From Lacrimispora indolis DSM 755 (GTDB lineage: Bacteria > Bacillota > Clostridia > Lachnospirales > Lachnospiraceae), in the NCBI RefSeq assembly GCF_000526995.1, contig NZ_AZUI01000001.1:3638001-3702000 (forward strand): DNA of 64,000 nucleotides, given 5' to 3'. The position numbers and the translations under genes were made by a program. The number at the start of each line of letters is the position of its first letter. The stretch's first letter is position 1. Shown in pieces: positions 50,692 through 61,500 of the stretch. The notes under the pieces are model-generated. The model searched no databases. It saw only the letters and a list, made by a program, of their open reading frames with translations, and was not told the origin of the DNA.

Positions 50692-52275
50692 ATGACAGGC
50701 CTTTTATCAGAAACAATCGGAGAACTGCTTCATAAAAGAGCTGTTCTTACGCCGAATGCAGCAGGAATCTGCTATCAGGATAAACATTATTCCTGGAAAG
50801 AGGCGGATGAAATTTCGGATTTTTGGGCAGCTGACTTTATAAGAAAAGGAATTTCCAAAGGGAAACATGTGGCGTTATGGGGAACCAACAGCCCGGAATG
50901 GGTCATGGCGTATCTGGCTTTTATGAAGTCCGGGGCAGTTGTGCTCCCGGTCAATACATGCTATAAGGAACAGGAATTGAACAGGGTTTTAAAAGAAGCG
51001 GATGCAGATTATCTGTTCTATGGAAGGGGATGCGGTGATAAGGACTACGGACCGGTTATTGCAAATGCAGGGCTGGATGGTCCGGACAGCTTCTTAAAAG
51101 GGATCGTTTCCCTGGAGCATCTGCCTGATTGTGAAAAGCTTGACAACAGGAAGGAAGATCAGCAGCTTTTAAAAGAAATGAAACAGAACTTATCTTCAAA
51201 AGATATTGCAAACATACTTTTCACCTCCGGTACCTCAGGTGTTCCAAAGGGAGTGATGTTAAGCCACGAAAACCTGGTCAACAATTCTGCCGAAATGGTG
51301 CGTTCCATGCACTGGAACGAAAATGACCGCATGTGCTTAGCTGTTCCCCTGTTTCACTGCTTCGGCATCACAGCGGGCATATTGTCCGCTGTCCATGCCG
51401 GGGCGGCAATTTATATCAATCAGTATTATAAGTCCATTGGAGTCATGGAAAACATACAAAAAAATTCCTGCACCATTCTAAACGGCGTTCCCAGCATGTT
51501 CCTGGCTATGGTAAAAAACAACAGGAGAAAAGAATACGATTTAAGTTCTCTAAAGAGCGGAATTATTGCGGGTTCCGCCATTCACCCTTTGGATTACATC
51601 AATATCTGTGAAGAGCTGAAGATGGAGCATTTACAGCCTTCCTATGGGCAGACCGAGTCTTCCCCTGCCATTACCATGACCGGATATTGGGACCCAATCT
51701 GCCGGAAGGCTCTTTCAGCAGGCAAAAAGATCCCTTATACGGAATTAAGGATCTGGGATGAAGGAAGGAATTGCATTGCCGGCCCCGGTACTGTTGGAGA
51801 AATCCAGTCCAAAGGTTATCACATCATGAAGGGCTATTACAACCGGGAAAAAGAAACGGAAGCAGTGCTGGATCAAGAGGGGTGGCTTCACACCGGAGAC
51901 TGCGGTTATCTGGATGAAGACGGCAATCTTCATATGACCGGACGGAAAAAAGAGATGATCATCCGGGGCGGTGAAAATATAGCGCCAATGGAAATTGAAA
52001 ACTGTATCCTGGAGCTTCCGGAAATCAAGGCAGTGAAGGTGGTAGGAGTGGATGCCCAGGTCCTTCAGGAGGAAATTGCAGCCTGTATCATTACGGAGCC
52101 TGGAGCGGAATTTTCCGAAGAAAGGATCAGGGAGCAGGTTCGTCAGAACCTGGCGGATTATAAGGTTCCCAAATATGTTTATCGATTTGATTCATTTCCT
52201 TACAGCAACAGCGGCAAGGTTATGATCCATGAGTTACGGCAGGAAGTCGAGAAGCGGTTAGCGAAAAGAGGTTAA
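50692..52275 (+). CDS. AMP-forming acyl-CoA ligase
   Basis: A 527-residue ANL-superfamily ligase that activates a carboxylic acid to its CoA thioester with ATP. It contains the P-loop-like FTSGTSGVPKGVMLSH, YGQTESS, HTGDCGYLDEDGN and GRKKEMIIRGGENI, and the catalytic C-terminal lysine in SNSGKVM. The ATG at 50692 has a 7-base spacing from AGGAG, better than the in-frame ATG 50686. It resembles FldL or CarB in role: priming the cycle before the CoA transferase takes over. Confidence 0.93.
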   Translation: MTGLLSETIGELLHKRAVLTPNAAGICYQDKHYSWKEADEISDFWAADFIRKGISKGKHVALWGTNSPEWVMAYLAFMKSGAVVLPVNTCYKEQELNRVLKEADADYLFYGRGCGDKDYGPVIANAGLDGPDSFLKGIVSLEHLPDCEKLDNRKEDQQLLKEMKQNLSSKDIANILFTSGTSGVPKGVMLSHENLVNNSAEMVRSMHWNENDRMCLAVPLFHCFGITAGILSAVHAGAAIYINQYYKSIGVMENIQKNSCTILNGVPSMFLAMVKNNRRKEYDLSSLKSGIIAGSAIHPLDYINICEELKMEHLQPSYGQTESSPAITMTGYWDPICRKALSAGKKIPYTELRIWDEGRNCIAGPGTVGEIQSKGYHIMKGYYNREKETEAVLDQEGWLHTGDCGYLDEDGNLHMTGRKKEMIIRGGENIAPMEIENCILELPEIKAVKVVGVDAQVLQEEIAACIITEPGAEFSEERIREQVRQNLADYKVPKYVYRFDSFPYSNSGKVMIHELRQEVEKRLAKRG

Positions 52276-52287
52276 GGAGGAAACAAC

Positions 52288-53430
52288 ATGTATTTTACAA
52301 AACAGCATGAGCTTGTCCGGAAACTGGCGAGAGAGTTTGCGGAAAATGAACTGACCAATGAAGTCCTGGATGAGATTGAGGAAAGCGGGACATTTCCGGA
52401 GGAAATCCTTTACAAAATGGGAAAGGCCGGATTTTTCGGCATTAAGACGCCAAAGGAATACGGCGGTTCCGGCGGTGACGCCCGCTGCTACGTGCTGGTG
52501 ATGGAGGAAATAGCAAGAGTCAGCGGAGTTGCAAGCATTTATGTATCTTCCCCTAATTCCCTTTCCGGAGGTCCTTTGTTATTATCCGGCACAGAGGAGC
52601 AGAAACGAAAATACCTTCCTTCACTGATAAGCGGGAGCAAAAAGCTCTGCTTTGCCCTGACGGAACCAGGGGCAGGTTCTGATGCAGGGGGTATGCAGTC
52701 CACCGCTGTTAAGGAAGGGGATTATTACATATTAAATGGAAGAAAGACCTTTATCACCATGGCGCCTTTATCAGATTATGCGGTGATCTACGCAAAGACG
52801 GATATGACAAAGAAAACAAAAGGAATCAGCGCCTTTATTGTTGATATGAAAAACACTCCTGGAATTTCCTGTGGAAAACCGGAGCATAAAATGGGCGTCA
52901 TCGGCTGCGCCACCAGCGATATCATCATGGATAACGCAAGGATTCCGGCCGAAAACCTTTTGGGCGAAGAAGGTATGGGATTTATCAACGCCATGAAGAC
53001 ACTGGATACGGGCCGAATGGGAGTTGCCGCCCAGTCCATCGGAGTTGCCCAGGGGGCTTTGGACGAGGCCATCAAATACGCAAAGGAACGCAAGCAGTTC
53101 GGAAAACGGATCGGGGATTTCCAGGCAATCGCCTTTATGATTGCAGATATGGCCACAAAGCTGGAGGCTGCAAAGCAGCTGGTTTATAAGACCGCTTACT
53201 TAATGGATACCCATCAGCCTGCAACCATGGAAGCATCTATGGCAAAATACTATGCTTCTGAGGTCTGCAATGAAATCGCTTCAAAATCCCTTCAGATCCA
53301 TGGCGGATACGGATTTATCAAAGATTATAAGATTGAGCGTATGTACAGGGATTGCCGTGTGTTCACCATTTACGAGGGTACCTCACAAATCCAGCAGCTG
53401 GTGATTTCCGGAAAACTGCTTAAGAAATAA
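52288..53430 (+). CDS. Acyl-CoA dehydrogenase (enoyl-CoA reductase direction likely)
   Basis: A 380-residue FAD enzyme with signatures CFALTEPGAGSDAG and QIHGGYGFIKDYKIERMYRD (split across the C-terminal domain) and the catalytic Glu in IYEGTSQIQ (about 362). It is paired with etfB and a ferredoxin-bearing etfA, so it likely runs as an enoyl-CoA reductase that produces the saturated acyl-CoA, as in CarC of Acetobacterium or AcdA of the phenylalanine pathway. Confidence 0.95.
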   Translation: MYFTKQHELVRKLAREFAENELTNEVLDEIEESGTFPEEILYKMGKAGFFGIKTPKEYGGSGGDARCYVLVMEEIARVSGVASIYVSSPNSLSGGPLLLSGTEEQKRKYLPSLISGSKKLCFALTEPGAGSDAGGMQSTAVKEGDYYILNGRKTFITMAPLSDYAVIYAKTDMTKKTKGISAFIVDMKNTPGISCGKPEHKMGVIGCATSDIIMDNARIPAENLLGEEGMGFINAMKTLDTGRMGVAAQSIGVAQGALDEAIKYAKERKQFGKRIGDFQAIAFMIADMATKLEAAKQLVYKTAYLMDTHQPATMEASMAKYYASEVCNEIASKSLQIHGGYGFIKDYKIERMYRDCRVFTIYEGTSQIQQLVISGKLLKK

Positions 53431-53458
53431 TGACTACACGGAAGGAGTAATGAAAACG

Positions 53459-54244
53459 ATGAAAATTTTGGTTTGTGTGAAACAGGTGCCGGATACCAAT
53501 GAAGTAAAGATCGATCCGGTAAAGGGTACATTGATCCGTGACGGAGTTCCCAGCATTTTAAACCCTGATGATGCGAATGCCTTAGAAGAGGCCTTGAAAA
53601 TAAAAGATGAAAAACCTGGAACAACGGTTTCCGTTATTACCATGGGCCCGCCTCAGGCTGATGATATGTTAAGGGAGTGCCTGGCAATGGGGGCGGATGA
53701 GGCTTATCTGCTCAGCGACAGGGTCTTTGGAGGAGCCGATACCTGCGCCACCTCCACCACCATTGCTGCGGGTATTGAGAAAATCGGAGACTATGACATT
53801 ATTTTTGCAGGCCGTCAGGCCATTGACGGGGATACGGCTCAGGTCGGCCCCCAGGTGGCCTGGAGACTTGGTATTCCGGTGGTGACTTATGTTCAGGATG
53901 TGAAGCTTTGTGAAGGAAAGGTGATCGTGCAAAGGCAGCTGGAAAACGGATATGAAATTCTGGAGGTTCAGATGCCCTGTCTCCTTACCGCCGTAAAAGA
54001 ACTGAATGAGCCCCGTTACATGAGCATAGGCGGCATCATGGACGCATATGCAAAAAAGGTTACCATATGGAATCATGAGGATGTGGGACTGGATCCAAAA
54101 GACTGTGGTTTAAATGCTTCCCCAACTCAGGTTTTCCGTTCCTTTACTCCTGCTCCAAAGGGAAAAGGAGAGATGCTCGCCGGAACAGTATGCCAAATGG
54201 CTGAGCTGCTTACAGAAAAACTGAAAGAGAAGCATTATCTTTAA
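53459..54244 (+). CDS. etfB: Electron transfer flavoprotein, beta subunit
   Basis: A 261-residue EtfB beginning [19 protein letters not shown] and carrying the DADTAQVG-like loop (here [17 protein letters not shown]) and a C-terminal arm. ATG 53459 is chosen over ATG 53450 because the latter sits two bases from the AAGGAG site. With the EtfA that follows it transfers or bifurcates electrons between NADH, ferredoxin and the acyl-CoA dehydrogenase. Confidence 0.95.
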   Translation: MKILVCVKQVPDTNEVKIDPVKGTLIRDGVPSILNPDDANALEEALKIKDEKPGTTVSVITMGPPQADDMLRECLAMGADEAYLLSDRVFGGADTCATSTTIAAGIEKIGDYDIIFAGRQAIDGDTAQVGPQVAWRLGIPVVTYVQDVKLCEGKVIVQRQLENGYEILEVQMPCLLTAVKELNEPRYMSIGGIMDAYAKKVTIWNHEDVGLDPKDCGLNASPTQVFRSFTPAPKGKGEMLAGTVCQMAELLTEKLKEKHYL

Positions 54245-54270
54245 AACCCAGGAAAAGGAGGAAAGTTCAC

Positions 54271-55452
54271 ATGGCTGTAAATGTAATAAAAGAAAAATGC
54301 AGGGGCTGTTCCATCTGTGTAAAGAACTGCCCGTTTGAAGCAATTACAATGGAAAATAAACTGGCTGTTATCGGCACCGCCTGCACCAGCTGCGGCGTAT
54401 GCGTGGAAAAATGTCCGTTTAATGCAATAGAAAAGACAGAAGAAACAAAGGAAACGGTTGATTTATCAGAGTACCGGGATGTATGGGTATTTGCGGAACA
54501 AAGAGAAGGAGCGCTCATGCCGGTGGTTAAAGAACTTCTGGGAGAAGGGCGGAAACTGGCAGCTGAGATCGGCTGCAGCTTATGTACTGTTTTATGCGGA
54601 AACCAGGTGGAGGGACTAGCGGACGAACTGTTTGAATACGGAGCGGATAAAGTCTATCTGGCGGATCATAAAGAACTGGAGTCCTACCGCACCGACGCTT
54701 ATACCGCTGTGATCCATGATGCCATTAAAACCTATAAGCCTGAAATCGTCCTTTTGGGAGCGACCCACATTGGCCGTGACTTAGGTCCCTGCCTGGCCGT
54801 CCGCTGCAATACCGGACTGACCGCCGACTGTACGAAACTGGAGATCGATGAGCAGGATAAGAAGATCAAGCAGACCCGCCCGGCCTTTGGCGGTAATTTA
54901 ATGGCAACCATCGTATGTCCAAACCACAGGCCCCAGATGTCAACGGTACGTCCGGGAGTCATGGAAAAAGCTGAAAGGCAGGAGGGCCGGAAGGGCCAGG
55001 TTATTCCTCTTACAGTAAACTTTGGAAAAGAGGACATCAGGACACGGATCCTTGAGGTGGTAAAGCAGGTAGGAGAGGCAGTATCCTTAACTGATGCGGA
55101 AATTATTGTATCCGGCGGTATGGGCCTTGGCAAAGCCGAAGGCTTTGAACTGTTAAAGAAGCTGGCTGATAAGCTGGGCGGTGTGGTGGCAGCCAGCCGT
55201 GCTGCAGTTGATGCGGGCTGGATCGACCATTCTCATCAGGTAGGGCAGACCGGGACAACGGTGCGTCCCAAGCTGTATTTTGCCTGCGGTATTTCCGGAG
55301 CCATTCAGCATGTGGCAGGTATGCAGAATTCGGAGCAGATCATTGCAATCAACAAAAACCCGGCAGCTCCGATTTTTGAGGTGGCGGATTACGGCATCGT
55401 GGGAGATCTTTATCAGGTGATCCCTGCACTAATAGAAGAACTGGACAAATAG
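54271..55452 (+). CDS. etfA: Electron transfer flavoprotein, alpha subunit with N-terminal ferredoxin domain
   Basis: A 393-residue EtfA. Residues 1-65 form a 2[4Fe-4S] ferredoxin ([13 protein letters not shown] and [13 protein letters not shown]), followed by the EtfA N-domain and the FAD-binding C-domain ([45 protein letters not shown] in pieces). Such ferredoxin-EtfA proteins occur in CarE, part of the electron-bifurcating caffeoyl-CoA reductase. The complex here is therefore likely to couple enoyl-CoA reduction by NADH to ferredoxin reduction, saving energy. Confidence 0.95.
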   Translation: MAVNVIKEKCRGCSICVKNCPFEAITMENKLAVIGTACTSCGVCVEKCPFNAIEKTEETKETVDLSEYRDVWVFAEQREGALMPVVKELLGEGRKLAAEIGCSLCTVLCGNQVEGLADELFEYGADKVYLADHKELESYRTDAYTAVIHDAIKTYKPEIVLLGATHIGRDLGPCLAVRCNTGLTADCTKLEIDEQDKKIKQTRPAFGGNLMATIVCPNHRPQMSTVRPGVMEKAERQEGRKGQVIPLTVNFGKEDIRTRILEVVKQVGEAVSLTDAEIIVSGGMGLGKAEGFELLKKLADKLGGVVAASRAAVDAGWIDHSHQVGQTGTTVRPKLYFACGISGAIQHVAGMQNSEQIIAINKNPAAPIFEVADYGIVGDLYQVIPALIEELDK

Positions 55453-55466
55453 AGGAGGGAATTAAT

Positions 55467-56711
55467 ATGGGAAAGAAGCTGTTGGAAGGAATCAAAGTAG
55501 TGGAACTGGCAACCTTTATCGCGGCGGCAGGCGCAGGACGTTTTCTTGCAGACTGCGGAGCAGATGTGATTAAAATCGAATCTGCCAAGGGAGATCCGTT
55601 AAGGCATACGGCTCCGTCGGAAGGAAGGCCTTTGGACATGTATGAAAATACGACCTGGGACTTAGAAAATGGAAACAAGCGGTGCATTTCTCTTAATATG
55701 AAGGCACCGGAGGGCAAAGAGGCATTTTTTAAGCTTTTGGAAGGTGCGGATGTGCTGATCACCAACTGGAGAGTCCAGGCCTTGGAACGGGCTGGACTGG
55801 ACTATGAAACATTAAAGGTAAAGTATCCCAGGCTGGTTTATGCCATGGTAACAGGATATGGAGAATATGGCCCGGATAAAGACCTTCCGGGGTTTGATTT
55901 CACTGCATTTTTTGCAAGAGGAGGCTATCTCCATTCCCTGCGCCAGAGAGGAACGGTTCCCATGAATGTGGTTCCGGGAGTGGGGGATCATAACGTGGCC
56001 ATGAATCTTGCGGCAGGAATTCTTGCGGCATTGTACCATGCAAAAGAAACCGGACAGGGAGAGAAAGTAGAGACCAGTCTGTTTGAGACAGCTGTCTATA
56101 ACATGGGAATGATGATCCAGGCAGCCAATTATGACGGCCCGGCCAGAGAATATCCCATTAACATCAGGGAGAGCGCCAACCCCTTTAACGCAGCATGGAG
56201 AACAAAGGATGACAGATTCATTCAGACCTGTATGCCGGATTATAACACCTACTATAAGCAGTTCATGAAAGCTCTGGGAAGAGATGATCTGATTGAGGAT
56301 GAAAATTATTTCCCAATCCAGAACCTTCAGGCAAAGGGGCTGGGGACGGAAGTTTATGACATCTGTATGGAAGCAATGGAAAAGAAAACGGCAAAGGAAT
56401 GGATTCCGGTTTTAAAGGAACATGACATTGCATTCAGCGTTGCCCAGTCCTGGGAGGAGATTTTAGAGGATGAGCAGGCATGGGCCAATGACTGCTTCTA
56501 TAAAATGCAGTACAACAATGGAAATGTGCGCACACTGGTAAGGCCGCCGGTCAAGTTCCAGGAAATGGGCGTTCCGGATTACAAGGGCGGTCCTCTCATT
56601 GGAGAGCAGGGACCGGAAATCCTGGAAGATCTGGGGTACAGAAAAGAGGAGATTAAGGAGTTTCAGGAGAAGGGAATCCTTTATGTGTGGAAGGATGAAA
56701 GGAAAAACTAG
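55467..56711 (+). CDS. Family III CoA transferase (CaiB/FldA/HadA type)
   Basis: A 414-residue CaiB/BaiF transferase with the N-terminal EGIKVVELATFIAAAGAGRFLADCGADVIKIE-type Rossmann region (seen here in part), the catalytic Asp in GVGDHNVAMNLA (about 174) and LFETAVYNMG. It would swap CoA from the product acyl-CoA to the incoming 2-hydroxy acid, as HadA and FldA do. It is the final gene of the operon, followed by a strong terminator. Confidence 0.94.
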   Translation: MGKKLLEGIKVVELATFIAAAGAGRFLADCGADVIKIESAKGDPLRHTAPSEGRPLDMYENTTWDLENGNKRCISLNMKAPEGKEAFFKLLEGADVLITNWRVQALERAGLDYETLKVKYPRLVYAMVTGYGEYGPDKDLPGFDFTAFFARGGYLHSLRQRGTVPMNVVPGVGDHNVAMNLAAGILAALYHAKETGQGEKVETSLFETAVYNMGMMIQAANYDGPAREYPINIRESANPFNAAWRTKDDRFIQTCMPDYNTYYKQFMKALGRDDLIEDENYFPIQNLQAKGLGTEVYDICMEAMEKKTAKEWIPVLKEHDIAFSVAQSWEEILEDEQAWANDCFYKMQYNNGNVRTLVRPPVKFQEMGVPDYKGGPLIGEQGPEILEDLGYRKEEIKEFQEKGILYVWKDERKN

Positions 56712-56730
56712 AACAGTCTTTGGATAAATA

Positions 56731-56772
56731 AAAGCAGAAAGGGAGTACATGGTACTCTTTTTCTGCTTTTAT
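56731..56772. terminator. Terminator between the dehydratase operon and the MATE gene
   Basis: AAAGCAGAAA (56731-56740) pairs with TTTCTGCTTT (56760-56769), with inner AGTAC/GTACT pairing, followed by T-rich sequence. It lies between convergent units. Confidence 0.85.
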
Positions 56773-56842
56773 AAGGTTCATGGACCAGGTCATTCAGGAC
56801 TTGTGGCCGGGGCTGGCAATGGGATAAGTCCGGGCCTCTATT

Positions 56843-58207
56843 TTAACGGTAATTTATATCGGAAACCCATTTCACCCTTAGGATCAGGAGGGTTGTAATA
56901 ATGGCTGCCATATAATTGGAAAACAGGTTGCCCCAGAACACGGAATAAAAGCTTAGAAAGTGCTCTGTTGCCAGTATAAATATGTACCGCAGGAGCCATA
57001 CCCGCAGCAGGCTGATAAAGAGGGTGATCCGGGTCTTTCCCAGTCCGATAAAGGCTCCTTGCTGGACCATACAGATACCAAAGCCGATCACGGAATAGGT
57101 ATAAATATGAAGCGCTTGATTTGCCACAGCAAGAACAGAGGCATCCCTGGTAAACAGCACGGTAAGCTTTGAAGACAGAGGCACCACCAGTGCGATCAAA
57201 AGAGCGGCAGTAACGGCACTTATGACGCAGCCCGCCAAACAGGCTTTTTTGGCCTTTTCCGGCTGGTTTGCTCCCACATTCATACTGACCATGGTGGTCA
57301 CGGCGGAACCAAAGGAAGAGGGCAGTATAAAGCAGATGGAAGTAATGTTATTGGCAATTCCCTGCCCGTTTAATACAACGGCTCCGTATTTTTCCACTTC
57401 ATTGTTGATGAGGAAGAAGCCCAGGTTCAGCATCAGGCTGGAAAGCATGGCCGGAAAACCTATGCGCAAAAGGGTGTTGATGATATTGCAGTCAAACCGG
57501 AAGCCGGACAGAACAAATCGTTCGCCCGTTTCTTTTAAGAATAATTCATAATACATCCATCCGGTAATTATAAAGTTGGATGCCAGGGAAGCCATGACAG
57601 AACCCACAAGGCCCCATCGGAAAACCACTATAAAGAGGGCGCTGAAAATGATTTTTAAAATCAGCATGATCACCATTCGGACAAACGTGTCCTCCGGCTT
57701 GCCATTGGCATTCTTTATGGAATTATAGATGGATTCCATGAAAGAAAAGGGTGTCACACAGGCGCTCAACGCCAGATAGACAAAGACATCGTGGGAAATC
57801 TCCTCATTTACATGGGCTGATATGGGAAATGCAAGGGCAATCAGCAGCGGCGCCAGGAGAAAGCCCAGCAAAAAAGTAAAAACAATGATTTGAGTGGCAA
57901 TTTTCCGGCTGTGCTTAAAGTCTCCGTTTCCATTGGACTGCCCGATAATGGCCATTCCGGCCACACTCACTCCCTGAGCCAGGGCGGAGATCATATTTAC
58001 AATGGGAGTGCAGTAAGTGACGGCGCTTGCCGCCTGGGTTCCTACGAGATTGTTGAGAAACAAACCGTCGATGACCGGTATAGCGGATTGGATGAGACCC
58101 ATCATAAGGGTGGGAACGGAAAGAAATAAAATGGTCGCGGAAACGGAGCCGTTAAGAATTAAATCCCGTCTCTGCTGGGTGCTTTGCTTTAAAAAGTTTG
58201 ATTGCAT
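56843..58207 (-). CDS. MATE-family multidrug/metabolite exporter
   Basis: A 454-residue MATE transporter with twelve hydrophobic segments in two halves. Visible marks include PVIDGLFLNNLVGTQAASAV near helix 1-2, GMAIIGQSNGNGD, and the second-half FGSAVTTMVSMNVGANQPEKAKKA. It exports organic cations or drugs by Na+ or H+ antiport. It is a single gene on the minus strand, with the start following AGGTGAATC, a weak ribosome site. Confidence 0.93.
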   Translation of the reverse strand: MQSNFLKQSTQQRRDLILNGSVSATILFLSVPTLMMGLIQSAIPVIDGLFLNNLVGTQAASAVTYCTPIVNMISALAQGVSVAGMAIIGQSNGNGDFKHSRKIATQIIVFTFLLGFLLAPLLIALAFPISAHVNEEISHDVFVYLALSACVTPFSFMESIYNSIKNANGKPEDTFVRMVIMLILKIIFSALFIVVFRWGLVGSVMASLASNFIITGWMYYELFLKETGERFVLSGFRFDCNIINTLLRIGFPAMLSSLMLNLGFFLINNEVEKYGAVVLNGQGIANNITSICFILPSSFGSAVTTMVSMNVGANQPEKAKKACLAGCVISAVTAALLIALVVPLSSKLTVLFTRDASVLAVANQALHIYTYSVIGFGICMVQQGAFIGLGKTRITLFISLLRVWLLRYIFILATEHFLSFYSVFWGNLFSNYMAAIITTLLILRVKWVSDINYR

Positions 58208-58450
58208 GGTCGATTCACCTGATTAGTAGATTTGCGGTAGAGATTTCGGTCAGTACCGTACGGATTTTAACTATACGCTTGGGAAAATGGAATGTCAAGT
58301 GAACTTTTTTTCAGGCAGTGATTCTTTTTTCATTTAAAAACAGATCCTATTCTCTGGCAAAAAAATCCCCCCTGTTACATGCAGCTGGAAGCGGAATTCG
58401 TGAAAACGAATTTGTTGAGAAAAAGACTCATTCCGTCTTTCACATCTTCA
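58208..58450. other. Intergenic region before the large surface protein
   Basis: No gene is supported. It includes the leader of the minus-strand MATE gene and a perfect small hairpin, AATTCGT-GAAA-ACGAATT, at 58395-58412, of unknown role. Confidence 0.4.
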
Positions 58451-58510
58451 TTGACAATATTTTACCTCCCCGATATACTGAGATGGCAATGGTTAGTTAT
58501 TACTAACTAA
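58451..58510 (+). promoter_or_regulatory. Promoter and perfect palindromic operator of the large surface protein
   Basis: TTGACA (58451-58456), 17 bases, TATACT (58474-58479). Thirteen bases after the -10 lies TTAGTTATTACTAACTAA (58493-58510), with perfect 7-base arms and a 4-base centre. Similar sequences occur at the same place in the promoters at 32733 and 33705. A bound repressor would block transcription. Confidence 0.75.
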
Positions 58511-58525
58511 AAACAGGAGGATGGA

Positions 58526-61500
58526 ATGATTAAAAGAAAGTTGATTCAAAAAACAGTAACACCAATACTGACAGCTGCTTGTGTACTTTCGCAGATTGGT
58601 ATCGCCTGGGCGGGCGTATACACACAAGGCAACTGGCAATACGAAAAGGAAAGCTGGAAACATTATGAGGCTTCAGGGACTTTAAGCTCCGGCTGGATTC
58701 AAAAGGCTTCGGGCTGGTATTATCTTAGCCCGGAAGACGGAGCCATGATGACAGGATGGTTTCAGGATGAAAAGGGAATGAGATATTATCTGAACACCTC
58801 CAATGATGGCACAGAGGGGCAGATGCGCTCCGGCTGGTATCAGGATGGCAGCGGAATATGGTACTTCTTTCATACAGCCAATGACGGAGCCCTTGGAGCT
58901 ATGAAGACGGGCTGGCAGTGGATAGACGGATATTGCTATTATTTTAATGCTGCTGATGGAGCAGACATGGGAAAAATGTACACAGGCCAGACAACTCCGG
59001 ATGGCTATTTTGTCAATGGAGAAGGCCGCTGGGCGGAGGCTGACGGAACTGTCCATTACGAGGCCGGCAGAGGCTTAGCTTCAACGCCTGCAGCAGAAAA
59101 CGCCAGGAAAACGGCATCTTCCAGCGGAGGAAGCAGTTCCTCTGGCAGTGGAAGTTCCTCAGGTGAAAGCAATACTCCAAATGAAAATAATTCCTCCGGC
59201 AATGGAAATAACGGAAACAATTCCAATGGGGATGAAGGTAATAACAACGGAGGTAATAATAGCGAAGGTAATAATAGCGAAGAAGGCAACAATCAGGAAG
59301 ATCAGGATGTTTTTATAAATGAACAAAGGACAAAGCTGGTTGATTTAGGCTGGATACAGTATGCAGTAATTGCTTTCCAGGAAGGAAGCATAGACGATTA
59401 TACCATTGAGATAGATGGGACGGATATTACGGAGGTTTGCACAAACGTAGATGATGACGGGACTGTGGTTAAATGGCAGACAACTTTGTGGAAACCCGGT
59501 ACCATTACAGTCATCAGGGCATCTGACGGAAAAACACAGGAAGTAAAGATTGGAAACAGCGTTGCAACAGAAGCGCCGGAGATGGGCAGCCTTGGTTCTG
59601 CTCCCAGTGCGATCCTGACCAACGGATCCATATCTGTCTTTGATTATTGGCTGGATAATTACGACAAAGACGGCAATGTGCGTGTAAGCCCTGAGAAGAC
59701 CACCTTTCGGTTAAACGGAAAGAGCCAGGAAACTTCTTCAGAGGTGCCTGCCGATTATTACATACCGGATACCTTGATTGATAAAAATGGGAACGGCAAG
59801 ATCCAGCTTAAGATGTCGTTAAAGACTCTGGCCCAGGAAAGCTGGTTTGACCAGCTGAAAACCATTAAGGCTCAGGATCCTGAAAACACTGTTTTAAACA
59901 AGAATCTTGTTTTTACCACTTCAATGGAAACAGAATATGGAAAGACAGGAGTAATTACAATCCAGCTTCCCCAGACCAACCTGTTTGCCCGGGGACGTTA
60001 TCAGCTGAACCTGTCTTCCGTATACAGCAAGGCAACCATGAACGTGCCGCTTCATCTTGTGGATAACAGGCTTTTTGTAATGAATTTAAATGCTTTAAAT
60101 CCCAGTCCTAAGCAGGGAGAAGACTTTGCGTTTGATATAGTAGGACCGGATGGAGAAACCTTTGGAACAGAAATACTGTCCCCCATTTACAGAGTGGATC
60201 TGACTATGCCGTCAGGAAAAGTGAAGTCCCTCACAAAGATAGACCAATGGTATGAGATCGGCCCCATGCTTCATATTTGCGGCACGGATCCGGATGGCAA
60301 TGTGATCACTGATGAAAGCGGTATATATACGGTTACGGCATATGCAAATGGCTACCAGACCATGACAAAGAAAGTGGAAGTCAACAGCAGTTCCCAGATT
60401 GTGGCAGAGGGCTTTACAATCTATGCTATGGCAGAATCTTTCGGCATTGATGCCATGTCCAGCGCTTCTGTTGTCATACCGGGAGATGGCGGTTCCGGCG
60501 GTTCTGGTTCTTCCGGCGGCTCACAAATGAACGGTTTCCTGATATTTGACCATGATATGCTGGCAAACGCATTGATTTTACATGAGATCAACTATGTGAG
60601 TGAGTACAGCGAGGCGGTTGTGCAGTGGTGGTATGATCAGAAAGCACAAGCTGTTATGGATGAAAATGCTGAAATAATTTATGATTTCACCCATTATTTA
60701 AATGCGGTGAAAGATGCAAAACTGGAGGCAGGAGAATATCTTTCCTTTGAAAAATATAAGGAAACCCAGACCGGAGGAGAGACCGGAAACCGTCCGTATC
60801 AGATTAAGCGGGTTCTGGAAGACGGAAAGTTAGGAACGGTTGAAAGCTTTCTTTCTGTGGTAGGAAAGTCAGCGCCGGCCCTTAAGGGAATGGAAGGAAA
60901 GCTGGGCGAGGATCTGGTACTGTCTTCTGATAAGGATGGGGAGTATATTTCCAAAATAACAGCGCTTTATCTGGACGGTTCTGCAATCGCTCTCAGAAGT
61001 GATGAATACATCACAGCTTATAAGACCAGCGAGACAAAGGAAAGTGTTACGATCCTGTCAAAAATAGAAGGAACAGGCGGCGGCACCCTTCAACTTACGG
61101 AAGGAGAACACAAGCTCCGCATTGTGGCAGAGGGATATAAGGAGCAGACGGTTATTCTGAATGTGGTTAAGGAATTAGAACAGTTTAATCTTTCACTGGC
61201 TGAGAATCCTGATAAAACAGATTCAGAAGAAGCGACAGCCTACCATGTGGGGCAGATGGTTTACATCAATGCTGCAGCCGATGAAGATGATGAAAGCCAG
61301 AAAGAGCTTCGCGGGGACTTTATGAAGAACTTCACAGGGGTGACCCTGACCGACCCGGATGACAATATAAGGAAAGTGCTTTCCAGTGAACAGGGCGGAA
61401 TGTTCAGCCAGGACAATTATGAAAAGGGAGATTATTCCTTTGCTCTTCAGAAAAATCTGTTTCAGAAGGCAGGCATGTATACCGTTTTGGTGACTGCAGA

